Assembly (NCBI GenBank): GCA_032622095.1
Contig: CP136066.1
Span: forward strand, 41,429,835-41,493,834
Length of the DNA: 64,000 bases
Source of the DNA: Siphonodentalium dalli
Taxonomy: Eukaryota > Mollusca > Scaphopoda > Gadilida > Siphonodentaliidae
Reading direction: 5' to 3'
Part shown: piece by piece, positions 12,101-27,100 of the stretch
How the letters are laid out: every line of letters begins with the position of its first letter
Numbering within the stretch: the stretch's first letter is position 1
Made by a program: the position numbers and the translations under genes
Notes under the pieces: model-generated
What the model was told of the DNA's origin: nothing
Databases searched by the model: none
What the model saw: only the letters and a program-made list of their open reading frames with translations

Positions 12101-15100
12101 GGGGGGGGTAGACAACACACAAACCCCATTTGCCACGTCCCTGATGATAAGTATGTACTCTGAATTGTTTTTACCAAATTAACCCTATGGTTATACGGTG
12201 GGGGGTTGCCCTCGCCAAACTCTGGTTTTGGAATGTTTGAGGTACCAGTTGGAATGTTTAAACCCAAAGAGAATTTGGTGTTGTTTAAGGGGGTGTAGTT
12301 GGACATTTCGAGACGAACACCCCCTCTCACTCTGTAGCCACGACCCTGTATACCAGACGACGAATTGCCCACCCAGACAATGTACAGATATCTCCGTAAT
12401 TGCAAAATAACATAGGCCGCCATACTTGTGATCGATATGCCACTTATCACGTGGGTCTTAACTTTTAAGATTATCTTATGACACCTCACAGCAGTCTTAA
12501 AGTTAAGACCAAAGTTAAGACCATCTTAAGTTAAGACCTTGTTCGTGAAACGCACTTATGACTGAAGTTTGAACTTATGAACATCTTAAGTCCCAACTAT
12601 GTCATAAGTTGCTTTCATGAAACAGGGCCCTGGATTATAGCCATGTTGACCATATGGTGGCTATCGTAGTGCATGGGAAATGTGGAAGCAATATGTGCAT
12701 ATAAATACACTTCTCTATACTTGGAATATCCAAAACCCCGGCGGCTCTTTTGTGAAAAATTGATGAGCTAATGACAACCAATAACAATCTAAAATTTGGA
12801 ATATTTAACTTAAACATTTTCAATTTCTCAGAAATGAAAACATGTCAACGTCTTGATGTGTTATAGTTGCTGAAACAATTCAAAAGCATTCAAGCTAAAT
12901 CGATACCTGTAATTTGCTCAAACGTAAAACGTCACAGATTCAAATTAGCCTACATGCCTTCATGGTGGGTTCATGCAAAATAACAAACAAGTACATGAAA
13001 AAATATATTATTTTTGTTAGTAGTTTCTTTATTAATGATTGCTGCAATAGTTAGATTTCGTATGTCAATTAGAATGGTGTGTAAACCTTACTGTTACAGT
13101 AGAATTATCGATACCAGTCCAATTAGTCCAGTAAGATACCAGAATTTATAAAAATTAATGGTAGACATTGTCAAATGTCAGAGAATTGAAAAATATTCTG
13201 AAAATCATTACTTATTACACATCTAGTGATGTTTGTTGACAAATAACTGCAATAGTTTTGTTTACATAATAATGGTTTCAACATGCAAAATTTTGCTATT
13301 GGATAACTATCAGTAATGAATATGTATTTCTCCAGGTTAGTTTTGGTGGTGAATGTTTTTACAGACTTGTATATTTTTTGCACATTAACCAACTTCTAAT
13401 GCATTGGGTGCCTTTGATATTCCATCTATTGATAAACTGAAATCATTAATTCAAAATTCTAAGATGTTCTGACTGTGCCCATTAATACTAGCTATCGGAC
13501 GACTCTTATACATACTGTGATTATACTCAACCACTTATATATTTTACTTACGGAATAACTTTGGTTTCCTAAATGAATTACAATGAAAGCATCATATTGA
13601 ATCGCAAACTTATAAATAGTGAAGCGATTTATGAACAATTTGTTATTTTGTATGATGCTTTTGAATTGTGTAAATAGAGTAATGCCTAAATAATCGACTG
13701 CTTACCCACAACAGAATTATGGGTAACTTTTCAGGATTTAGTTGGAAATATGGCTTGTTGCCATTCATCGGAAAGCTCTCAATGAGAGCTTTCCGATGAA
13801 TGCCAACAATCCATATTTCCAACTAAATCCTGAAAAGTTACCCATAATTCTGCTGTGGGTAAGGAGTCGATTATTTAGGCATTACACTAATTATATTAGA
13901 AAACCGTGTTTATTGCTTAGTATTATATATCAGTGAAAATGATCAACCTGAAAATGAATTTTTAGTCAGCAATCTGGTTAAATTTATGGAGCTTTTTAGT
14001 GACGTTGCCATGACGAGATTCCTATATTCAACGCTCCCTCCGCCCTATAATATAATTATTCTATTTATATACATTATCATTGTTGAAAGCAATGGCAAAG
14101 AACTACAGAGAAGGAGATATATGCAATTATCGTTATTGTCAAACAGATATTCACTTACTGATCTGTGTTATGTTTCTTGATGTACTTTCTGATATCTTCG
14201 AATGCTGGTCGTTCACTTGGATTTTCAGCCCAACAATCATAAAGTAAGCTCAACATACGTGGAGGTACATCATGGACGGTGGCTACAGTTGGGCGGAAAG
14301 GTGGGTCGATTTTTTCAGATCGCACTTTGTTGATTATTTCTACAATTGATAGAAAGTTTCCAATCTCAGCCCTAGTGGTCATAATTTTCAACAATGACGG
14401 TGTGTCCTGCTGAATTGCTATGCTCCTGGTAGTTCGAAATGATGCTGTTATAGTAAAATACCGATATGTTATCTAAAATTGTCATTTGCGTGGGGTTTGA
14501 CTGCTTGAGCGAATCAAGCAAAAGACACGAACTGTATACAAAATTCAAACAGATTCAAGTTACAAAATAATGAGACAATGGCTGTATTGGTTATTGAAAG
14601 CCGACCATACTCAAGATGAATATTCCTGTCGATTTGCAAGCACCAAATCACCAGGGCTGCTATTCTTGAATTTTTTTTCAAATATATCAGTTCTTAAATG
14701 TTTCATAGACAATGACTTTTCCTTGATGCTTTAAGATAAGCTAAACACTGAAAATTAAAAATTTAGAACAATGACAGTGATAAGATATTTCTTAACAGCA
14801 TGACCAACTAGCACGTAACCAGACAGTAGTGTTTAATTGAATATGTGTATGCCAGACCTACTTCATTTGTGGTGGATATCATGTCATATTAGAGTGTGAT
14901 AGCTTTCTCCAAATGTGGACCATATCGATAGCCAAGTATTACGGGAACCTGACACGGAGACAACCGATGGGCCCGAGTTGGTCTGACTGGGACTGCCCGA
15001 CCCAGGGACAACCCAGTCTGCAAACCCAAATATGTTCCTCTCCAAATGTTTTCTCTAAATGCAAGCTCAAATGCTCTCTTCTAGAAATGTGCTACTCCAA

Positions 15101-18100
15101 ATGAACTCCCTAAAAATATCCTCCCTAGGTGAACTTCTAAGGGTATGTACTAAACAAGCAAACACGCTAAAAAAAGCCGCTGTATTGAGAAAATCAAATA
15201 TTGTGATGTTTCCTCATTATATTCATCCATAAACAGAACTGGGAAAACTGCCAGAGAAGTGCAATTGAGGGAATATCTAGGAAAGGCATTTTATGAGCAG
15301 AGCATAAGGGAGGGCATTTTGTAAGCGCATTTTTGATGGAGCACATTTTGATGAATGACATTTGGGAGGGAGGCAATTTGGGGAGGAGTGCATTTTTGTG
15401 AGGGGTTAGTTGTGGGCTCTAAGTATCGCGGCTGTTGACTCCTTATTTTGGGAATAGGGAAAAAAGTTATACAAGAAAAGACTGGACTGCCTTTGGACAG
15501 GTCCATAACTACAGATCCGCACCATATCCCACATATATGATGTAATGAGTATCTAACAATATAATTATGAGGAAGTGGTCATTGGTGGGGAAGTTCTTTG
15601 TTAGCAGTGGTATTTTAAGGATGTCACATGTAATAATAGTATCAACATTCAATTGTGGTCTCTTATTTTCAACTAAATTGTGATCCATAACCTTGATTCA
15701 ATTGATGATGATTCTCATTTATCACATGTTTCCATGAAAAAGAGAACTTAGCAATATCCAGTTATATAAATACCAAAGACTTTAAAATTGTCTAGCCAAA
15801 TCTGCTCATATGTAAATATATACATGTTTCAATGATTCATTTGGGCCGAATATTATTAACACAAATTACGATTCCATGAACACCTCATAGCGAGCCAGTG
15901 TCATACACTTTCTTGTTGTGTTCAAATAACCGTATTATGCATTGTAGAATGAAATTGATATTAGCATATTGTGGAAACTCCCAGTGAGTAAAAAGGGAAT
16001 TAAGCTATCCAATCACCTAAATTACATTTACACAACTGCGATGATGATGAAGCTGATAGCGTTGATGACGATGATTATATGAATATAACCATTTCTTTAC
16101 TAAATACTTAAATTAGTTCGTTTAGAAAATGTACAAACAAGTTCAACAAAAAAACAACCATTTTGAATTTATTATCACAACATTTCTAACCAATGAATAT
16201 GATTATTTCTGCGCATGTATTATCGTTTAGTCTGTTTGTCCTCTACTATCGTTTTCTAAACATCCCTACAGATGGCTAATAGACCATCCCAGTGTATATT
16301 ATTATACCTAGGTGGGAGACTCATTTTAGTAAATAAAGTGTTAAGCTCTCGTTGCTGCTGTTGAGATATTGCTGATGATGATAATGAGGGGCATCTTTAT
16401 GGAGGTGCTAACTGTTCTAAAACCTAATAAAGCACCACTAGTATAATTTTTATGTAACAATGAAAATATTGTTTGCCAAATGTGAATTAATTTTGCCATT
16501 GACAAGTGGCAGCACTGGGGGTAATTATGATATATGCGATGAGGACTATGATAAGGTGATGATAGTCACGATGATCATTCTCATTCTCCTGAGAAATAAC
16601 TATTTAATTACATTACTTACTTAGTTATTATTAGTCACCGCTGATACTACATTACAATCATATACAAGTTTATACAAATTATCTTATATATGCGAGTCTC
16701 CCATATGGAGCGTTGCATGGCCAAGAGAATGCACTGGCTTACAAGATCAAGGTAAATATTGTCAAGGGCAATGTTTTCTCTTATATATGTGAGGCCCCCT
16801 ATGAGAAAATCATATGTATAAGAGAATACATTGTCACAGGGTTTTCGCAATATCTCAGGAAGCCCCGGTCATGGGTTGACAATGTCAATATATATTCACC
16901 ACTGGACGTGAGTCCGTCGTCTGTAGTAAACGCCCCATCTCGGAAGTATATTTCATGTGCTATAATTGCAAAGCTGTACACATCGCCCTTCTGTGTCCCT
17001 CTGCAACTGGTATCACCAAATCTCAACAACTCAGGGCAAGTCCATATAAGATCTGCAAAAGTATCATACAAGTTGATACAACATGACAACAGCAAAACCG
17101 TTAGTGGTACATTCACACGTCAGGCAATTCATTGTAATACTGTGCTCGGGTATATAACCTATATAATTCACTCAGAATAATATACTGTGCTCGGAAAGTA
17201 ACCTATAATTCACATAACCTACAGTTTATAACATAAAATGTCCATAAAAGTTAACTACAAAAGTCTATATAATTTCCAACGGGGGTTGTTCCATAGTCGT
17301 TTGTCATGAATTCCATCATCGCAATTAGAGCTAGACTAAGTGGGCATATGTTCGATTCCCGGTACTGGTCAGCCCGACAATTTGTTTCTACAATAACTAT
17401 TCGGGAGTGAGTTTTAAGGCTGATTCCAGTATGTATACCATCTCCTTGATAATTCCTTAAGTTGTTGTAGAACTAACATCCTCCGAAATTAGCCTACAAA
17501 TATATGGCGGAATCGACAGTCATGCGCTAACTTATGGCATATCCTTAGTTTAAAAAGCAATACAAGAAATTAAGAAACATTCATGAACATTTTCCAGGCA
17601 CTTATTTCCAGTTGAATGAATGTAGCGTAATGAGCATTCTTTTGTTTTATGCATTATGGCCAAAGCGTGTCGGACTTAAGCCAGGGTACATGAATGCCAC
17701 ACCAGCTCCCTGAGCTGATAAAATAAGACAGGGTGCACGAATGCTTCCTGAACTGACACCAACATAAACCAGATCCATGTACTGACTCGAACAACAAACT
17801 GGCTCCCTGGACTGACACGAACACCACACAGGCTGCATGGAGTGACATTAACACCATGCTAGCTCTCTTGACAAACACGAGCACCACACTGGACTCACAC
17901 GAACACCACACTGGCTCCCTGGACTGACACAGACACCACAACTAATCTGTATTTCGTATATTGTGATCACGGGTGTCCTCATTCACACAGTAATGTGTTA
18001 TCGTAACATCCATAATCGATATAACTTGCTCACCAGTTGGTCACGTGGATATCAAAATTGAGAACTATAATATATTTTGAGTATATGGCATCTAACTGGG

Positions 18101-21100
18101 TAATTCCCTAAAACAATACCTCAATAATCTCAGTTGTATACACTTTGCAGAAATATTAAAAAACGGGAGCTAAATACAGGGATTATTGCCTTTAATAACA
18201 CAATTTCTGGATCATTTTCAAATCAAACTATGTTGATTACTATGTCATGACTCCGGAACATAATACAAAGTGTAATACATAATAATCTAATTCCCTGACA
18301 AAATTGTCTGTATTCACAATGTAAACAAACAAAGCAACTCCAGACCTTTGACATTTGTGTGCATAATTTATGGAATGTCTGGCGATATACTCCACCGTGA
18401 TCGTGAGCCAGTCATTACCCCTATTCGTGTAAAAATGTCGCACTTCACATTCATGTCAACTGTTGATGATGACTAGGTCTGAGTAAAAATGTGACAAAAC
18501 ACGTATTGTGATCTGTTATTATTTTGTTAAAAATTGGACTCAAAGTCAATAGTAGTGACAATTATCATGATCCAAAATATGATCATTCAAGTTAGAATTT
18601 GTGACCCGCCATCAAATCCAGTCTCACAGCTGGTTAATCACCATACCTTTATCCATGTTGCCGATGTCCGATGCAGTCCCATGTGACTTAAAATTTGCCA
18701 AACCGTAATCAGTAAGTTTAAGAACCCAGCGACCGTCAATCACACAATTATTACTCGCCAGTCGACCGTGCATCTTCAGACGACTGTTATGTAAATAAAC
18801 CATTCCCTGTAATTAAAGGTACACAATCAGGTTCGATGGTCCCGCATCATCAGATTCTAACAATACTTCTTCACAATACTCTTCAGTTATCAGAATAGAT
18901 TAATTACCAAAAAATAATTCTAACCACTGTCAACTCTAGTGTAACATTTTCCAAACGTGTAATATATCAACATTTTGTTCAACGCAATGTGTTATCGAAA
19001 GTATGTCGTTCGGCTCACTGGATATTTGCTAGGCCGCCAAAAATTCCAGGTGGTGAAAAATAATAGATTTTAAAACTTTATATCTGATGACTCTGAGCTT
19101 TGATGGGAGGGTTCCTCGACTCGAATCAAATATTGTTTACCTCCCGAAGCCAATGAAATATTAATTGAGGAGCGTTAATTCGGATTATGTATGGTTAAAA
19201 GCTGAAACTTGAGACTGTATTCAGAACTACAGCGTGAAATGTTCAGATATAAATAAGTTTTAAAAAACGACAACTCGTCGTTTGTTGAACTTATTATCTG
19301 AATATTTCCATCTGATAAATTAGCCTCCTTCAGCAATTTTGTTATCTATCATCTGCTTATTGTTCCCTTGGATGACTAATATCCCATTCGAATGTATACC
19401 GTTATAGCAACCACCAAGAGTACTTATACATAAGGCAGGTGAATGACGTCATAAAATATTTACTATATCCATCAGTGATTTTTAAAGATCGCAGGTATAG
19501 ATTCTGGAAAAATTGTCACGTGACTTCCGGTTAGCAACCGTGTTGAGATTCCAAAAACAGCGGAATTGGAAATGAAGCATCGCAATAGAAATGAAAGTAA
19601 CTACTTCACAATTTACGAAGAATTAACCTGTGATTTAAATCTAATAATTTCATTTAGACCAATTTCTAAGGGATTCATTTTACATCAAAAGACGTACCGA
19701 CCTCGAAATCCCTGACATAGAGAGCGTGTGGCTAGAGGTATCGACCTCCACAAAGAGTTTTTTACTTGGCACGTTTTATAGACCACCCAATACACCAATA
19801 AGTTCATGGGAAAAAATATACACAAATATTGACATGACATTGGGCGATCGTTCTAATATCCCACATATAATAATTACTGGGGATTTTAACTCAAACCAAA
19901 TACCATGAGAAACTAAACCAATTAAATATATTAAACAAGCTACATACTTTACAGAAAGTTCTTCTTCTCTTATAGACTTATGTTTCACAAACAACCCTGA
20001 CATTGTCGAATCGAATGAAGTCTTAGATCCATTCTTTTCAGATTTAGCTCGGTTTCATTGTCCAATATTACTACGTATGAATTTGAAAGTTAAGAAGCCG
20101 AGTGGTATCATAAACAGAAGGATACGGGATTATAATCGAGCCGATTACTCCGCAATGAATAATGCCTTTAATGCGTGGGACTTTAAGAGTGATCTCTCAG
20201 CAATTAGATCTGAAGAAATAGCAGAAGCTCTAACGAAAAAAATAACAGACATCGCGAACCTATATATACCAAACAAACAGGTACCAATTCGACAAAATGA
20301 GCCTGACTGGTTAACATGTGAACTACGTAAAACGTTTGTACAATTTGGCTAAAAAAAAGGTACCGTCGAAGCGTGGAATAATTATAAAAAGAAAAGAAAT
20401 GAAATGATAACAAAAATTAGACGTTCCAAGCAAAAGTCTCTGGAGAAAAATCAGTCAATACTGGTTAGTTGTTTCACTGATTCCTCACTCTGGTGGAAAA
20501 CATTAAACCACCTCATGAAACCGGAATCTAAACCAATACCAGCCCTGAAAACAGACCAGATTGTAATAACCGGACAAGATGAAAAGGCAGATTTATTAAA
20601 TAATTACTTTTGTAAAATCTCCTCCATACCCGGTGAAGATAAATTAGAGTTACCCCTCTTCGATTGGTTGACGAATGAACGCCTAGACGAAATTGAAATA
20701 ACTTATGAACGTGTACTAGAAAAGTTTAAACTCAATCGGTTACGACGGTATTAGTCCCAAAGTTTTTTTAAATTGTTCTATATCGCTAGCCAAACCACTA
20801 GCATTTGCTTTCAAGATTTTCATTGAAAAATCGTACTTTCCATCAGAATGGAAAAAAGCAAACGTATGCCCAATTTTCAAAAAGGAGATCCCAGCAATCC
20901 ATCCAATTATCGACCAGTATCTTTGCTTAATTGTCTTTCTAATGTTTTTTGAAAAATGCCTGTTTTATCATATATCGAAATACCTTCGAACGAATAAGCT
21001 TTTAAGCGACCCACAGTCAGGATTTACACCGAATGATAGCACCGTATTCCAATTAATTCATATTTATCGTTATATTATCTCAGCCTTTGATGACGGGAAG

Positions 21101-24100
21101 GAAATAAGGGGTGTATTCGGCGATATAAGCAAGGCGTTTGACAAAGTTTGGCACCGGGGTATCATTTTCAAGCTTACAATAATGGGTATAACAGGGAAGA
21201 TTTTAAAACTCTTGGAACATTATCTCGAAAATAGACACCAAAGAGTAACAATTTCTAATTTTAATTCTCCATGGAAAGAAGTTAAAACAGGAGTGCCTCA
21301 AGGATCCATACTCGGCCATCTTCTCTTTCTCGTGTATATAAACGACATAGTCGAATGATTTACATGTAACATACGTTTATTTGCGGATGATACATCACTT
21401 TATATTGCTATAGAAAATACCATAATTGCTGCAGTGTTGATAAATTCAGACCTACATAAAATATTCAACTGGTCGAAGACCTGGGCAGTTAAATTTAACC
21501 CATTGAAAACAGAATCCTTGCTTGTATCATGGAAACAAATACCCATACACAAACCAGTGTTAAACATGGTTAACGAGAGCATAGATGAGGTGGAAACACA
21601 TAAACATTTGGGTCTGACATTCAACCGGCAGGGAAAATGGAAAGACCATATAGAAGATATTGAAAATCGAGCGACCAAAAGAATGTACATACTGAGGAAA
21701 TATAAATTTATCCTTGACAGAAGAACTTTAGAAAGAATCTATTTGTCCTATATTCCGCCTGTCTTGGAATATGCTTCCTCAGTATGGGACAATTGTACAG
21801 GCGAAGAAGCCGATTCTTTAGAAGATATTCAATATGAAGCAGCTAGACTAGTAACCGCTGGGACTAGAAGTTGTAATAAAGACATAGTTCTCCAAGAAGT
21901 TGGTTGGGACACATTATCAAAACGGAGAGAACATTCTAAACTAGTACTATATTTTAAAATGACGAAAAAACTCACTCCCCCTTACTTATACAATGCTGTT
22001 CCGAATAAAGTATCACATACAAGTGGATATGACACGAGATCAGATGACGTTAGTTTACCCTTCTGCAACTCAGTTACTTATCAGAAATCCTTCCTTCCAC
22101 GATCAATCAATCTTTGGAACAAGTTAAAACCAGAAGCGAGGAACTGTGAAAAACTCTCATACATTAAAGTTTTTCTGAATAGCGGTATCAAAGAACGTCC
22201 TCGATATCTGGAATTCGCATATACGAGAGCAAGCCATATATACCGTTGTCGACTAAGACTGGAATGCAGTTATTTAAATCATGATCTTCACAGTAATCAT
22301 TTGAGAGATAGCCCTTTATGCATATGTGGTGCCGAAGAAACGGCAGAACATTTTCTTTTTTATTGTCGCAGATTCTCTGTTGAAAGAAATAGGTGATTCG
22401 CAGGATTAATAACCCGACCAGGTAATTCATGCCTATAAATGAAACAAGACGAGTGTACAAAAGCACATTGTCACATCGAGGTGACTAGATGTACAGTACA
22501 ATTCAGAAAATTAGAAAATATCTCATATCTCCTATTCGGTTTTCGGGCATGATCATCTGGAATTGCTCGTAATACGTATATACATACGATACATCACTCT
22601 TGTCGTATCGATCTTGAAACGTTAATTATGCTATGATTATTGGAAACAGATGGAGTGGGGTCAATGGTCAGGTCACAAACAAATGGTATTAACAATTCAG
22701 TTCATCTGATTCGTGGACTGCCCAACAGTGACCCATTATTATAGGTTACTGTTGGACAGTCTATGCCCCAGACGACTGACAATTATAATAAGATAGACAA
22801 ATATAAATAAAAACAAAATCTAACTGGGAAAAGAACATGAAAAAGCAACAAAGACACCACCACATGGTGTATGAGAAAGATGGGGAAATGGCTAATATAA
22901 GCATCACACTTTCTGCCAAATCCCATTCTCTAAAATAATTGTCTTTATATATATTATACAACTCTGTTAATTAATGTGCATGATTTAGAGAAATAAATAT
23001 GTTTACACCAAAGAAATCAGAATAACCAGATATTCCCTAATTGCAAATATGTTTGCATTCACTTGTAATTATTGAACTATTATTTGCTGTCATTTACCTT
23101 GAACCACTTTATCACGTACACATGTATGTTTGAATGGTAAGGCAAAGAATAGCCCTGTGTGTGTTTAATTCATGGATTCTGCTGTGTGAACAAATAAAAA
23201 CTTTGTATCACAATGGCCAAGAAGGATAACTTTTGTTTGGACTAAATGTACACCTGGTAACCCGTTCTACCCACATGTACGATATCTGCCAAGAATAATA
23301 ACTCTATGCTGGACTACAATTGTATGTGTTTACGTGTTCTATTCGTCTGCAGGTACGAGATCTTCCACGAATTATGCCTCTAGTCTGGACTACAAATACA
23401 AGTGGGAACCGGCTCTACTCACCTGTACGACATCGGACAAGAAGGAGAACTTGAACATCCAGTCAAGCTGAATATTGTCGTTTTCAAGAACATCCTGCAA
23501 TAGTGAATGTCATGTAATTGTTTGTACACACATATTTAGCTGGTCCAGTGGTTAGCATGCTCGACTCGTAATGTCATGTTGTGCACGAGATGACATGCGT
23601 TCAAATATTGCTTGTTGCCATGTGGACGTCACACTGTGTATAGCACTCCTATATTACTTTTCACTAAGTAAGAACTCTTAAGACAACATGATATTTATTT
23701 CTTTCAAAACTAAAATGTATTCAAGCACGGAGATCAATGCATTACAAATTCTCTGAAAGTGTGGTTGAGAGAGAATGTCTATCTTTTGGGAATGTGAAAT
23801 CTCATCCAATCTAATATTCTTTGTTTCAACGTAATACATTCAGTCATCCGGATTGGTCAAGTCAGTAGACAATTATGGACCTGTGTCAATATGTGTTGAT
23901 GATTTAGTGTGACTCACACTTGAGACAAATGCGCTTAAAAAGCTAATGATTCCACATTTCCCATATAGAACGAATGTTATATGCACATGCTTTAGAAGCA
24001 AAGTATAAAGGAGAATCAAACAATTTCGAACTGTAGTACAATCTCCTTTTGGACACTTTAATGAGGAGAGATGAAGTTTCCTGAAATTACAAGATTAATG

Positions 24101-27100
24101 AAGGATGTTATATTCACGGTGGACAATGTTGAAGTGTTACATAACTCTATCACTTTTTTCAAGATTTGTGTCATACGACACACAACGATGATTTCGCGAA
24201 AGAGATAAAAACGTGACCTTTATTTCGGCGATTTTTTGGCTATTACCATCCAAGGAAGGATTGTCCACAGCAATAACAAACAGCTTGGCTGTCCGAGCAG
24301 AAAGATAGGTGGACATAACCAGGTTTGAATTACAGTTGTAGACTCCAGAGTCTGACTTTATATAACAACTTCACGTTACGACATTCTGGTGAATATCTAT
24401 GACAGCAACTTGTGAATTCATTAAGTTGTCCATGTGACATCATATATCCATTGCCTTGGACTGCAGTCATTTCACCAATACTATTACGACTTCACATGGT
24501 TTAATTTATAGGCCAATGCATTCTCTTATATATGCGAGGCGACCTATGGTCGGATCGGATATATAAGAGAATGCATTGGCACAGGGTTTTCTCAAACGTT
24601 CAGGAAGCTCCAGTCATGGACGGGTTGAAAATTTGGAAAGCTTGAGCTACTATTGGAACATTCTAAACCAAAGGGGGTACAAATGAAATTTCCCAGACTT
24701 GGAATATCGTTCTGTTTTAAAATAGGTGTGGTTCAGTTGTAAATTCCCAAGTTAGACATCCCCAAACTGAGAACCCCTAGCCACGTTCATGGACGTAATT
24801 ATAACAAACCTGAAGACCTCCTTTCTTGCAATATTTGAATAGAGTGTGGATTTCATGAACGTCAACGGAAGCCCCAATAAACGCATTCAGATTTTCATGT
24901 GCCATTTCCTTCATCTGAAATCATACAACAGTCATGTGTGGGAAACCGATATTAACACATTGCGGAACCTATCAATGTTCATTAATAAGGGCCTTAAGTT
25001 AACAGAGCACAGCAAGTAGTATTATACAGCTTCGACGAAGACGATGATACCGATGGTGATGATGATGATGATGGTGATGATGACGGTGATGATGACGGTG
25101 ATACTGATGATAGTGATGTTGATGTTGATTATGATAACGATAATGATGATGATCGTAATGACGTAGACGATGACGACACTGAGGTCGATGATACTATAAT
25201 AAGGACGACGACGACGATGGAGATGATGATGATGATTGTGATGAAGGGTGATGCTTATAGTTGTGTTGTTTTCTGTATAGTGAGTTAATTTAGCCATGTT
25301 AATTATCTCATTGTTTTCTCATGTTGCACATATTGTGTCTGAGTAAAATTTCAGTAAATGAACTATATACAAGGAACCTACGTCATAATGTCTTGAAAAT
25401 GGCGGCAATATGTCTCATTTCGAAGTGTTTATTCATTGTATGCTTCACCTGTATAAATAAATCAACCATAAACAAAAGATAACGAAGGAGCTTTGTATAT
25501 GTATCATTGTTTGATAGCTGACTATCAAATTCGTCCGCAAATAAATGCTTAAAGGTACTCAATCCGAATGAACGGTCGCCAATTACTATTTCCTTGGCTT
25601 CGGGAGTAAAAATATTGTATTCGAGTCGAGGAACCCACCCATCAAAGCTAGGAGTGATCAGATATCAATGTTTGAAATATATTAGTTTAATTTGATGTGG
25701 CCCAGTATACTCTCGACGAAAAGAACTTATCTGACCAGATAACGGATGAAGATCGATAACTCTAAAATCAAGTAGCTTTTTTGTGTCAGATATTTGACAA
25801 CCGATTCTGATAACTGAAGAGGCATTTAAAAAAAAAATATTGTTGTTGGAATCTGACGACATGGGGACCCTCGAATCGGATTGAGTACCTTTAAACTATA
25901 TACATGATTATTTAGAAGATATACATGTAAGGGTTCAAGTGACAGTGGTCACCATTTTTCAAGGTTGTGAAATCTAAATGCCAAATTCCCATTAACCCTT
26001 TCAAAACCGGAGCTGCGTTGGCGCAATATTAAACCTTAGGTCGCCTCGCATATATAAGAAAATGCATTGGCCTAAAAAAAATTAATAAGTTTTTATAAAT
26101 TTGTCTTACATTATATAACAATTTAAAAAAAAATTATTATATTCTTTGACAATTTTTATCATTTTTTACTATTAATTATATACTTTAACGATGTTTTACC
26201 ATTTTTTTTAATTTTTCTTAGATTTTTAAACAATTATACAAAATAATTTGTCAGGCCAATGCATTCTCATATGTATGCGAGCCGATCTATAATATGCCTA
26301 TTGAGAAGATAAAAGTGAAATGTGGATTGGGTCACCATTTTTCGAGGTTGAGAAATATGAACTGGAAACATTTCCTTTTAAAAAGCAGATATGTTCGATA
26401 TCATCCGGTTTTTGATGTGTACGAGATGAGTTGTTGTGATAGCTCAATAGTTCGATGTCTTGGGAAAATATAGCCAGACTTGATATGGTCGTAAAATGTT
26501 CTAGAGCGGCTAACTCTAATGTACAATTCACCAGCATCGCCCGATGAAATGTGAACCTATTTGAGTGAAGCACGTTGCCATTGACGACGCGCGCCAAATT
26601 CACCGCCACACAGACAGGTGTTGCACAATCGAGCGCCACCGGAATATTGTTTATTATATACAATATGGTAAGATTAACAGGAAATAGTTCAGGCATTGTT
26701 CCTAGTAACACTATGGCAGTAATGGCACGTACACACAAAATGATAAAGGATATTTCACTGCATGGCATGTAATTCAAACTATAAGTGCCTTTGTGGGTTT
26801 TATTTAGCTTTTTGTTTTGCCTGGGGATTCGAGAACGAAAACAGTTTTTGAACTCATGCTCGAATCCCCGAATACCCAATGAACCAGTGAACGTTTATCC
26901 CAGAATTATTGGCGATGAAGTATATTGGCCTTTAATCCCAAAAAAATATTAATTACCTTAAAAAAAGGACTACAATTTGAAGCATGTGATGAAGAAAATA
27001 GTTTTGACTTTTCTCTCCCTTTCTTATCCTTTATTTAGTCTTTTTTGTCGAACCATTCCGAAGTATCAAACGTGTACCATTACGGTACAAGAAAACCAAT

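Noticed and set aside
17346-17362. tRNA gene suggested by a strong B-box
   Set aside because: No matching A-box, acceptor stem or anticodon arm can be drawn; a SINE fragment is more likely.
25022-25297. His/Ile-rich ORF and the similar one at 32018-32407
   Set aside because: They are translations of GAT-type microsatellites.
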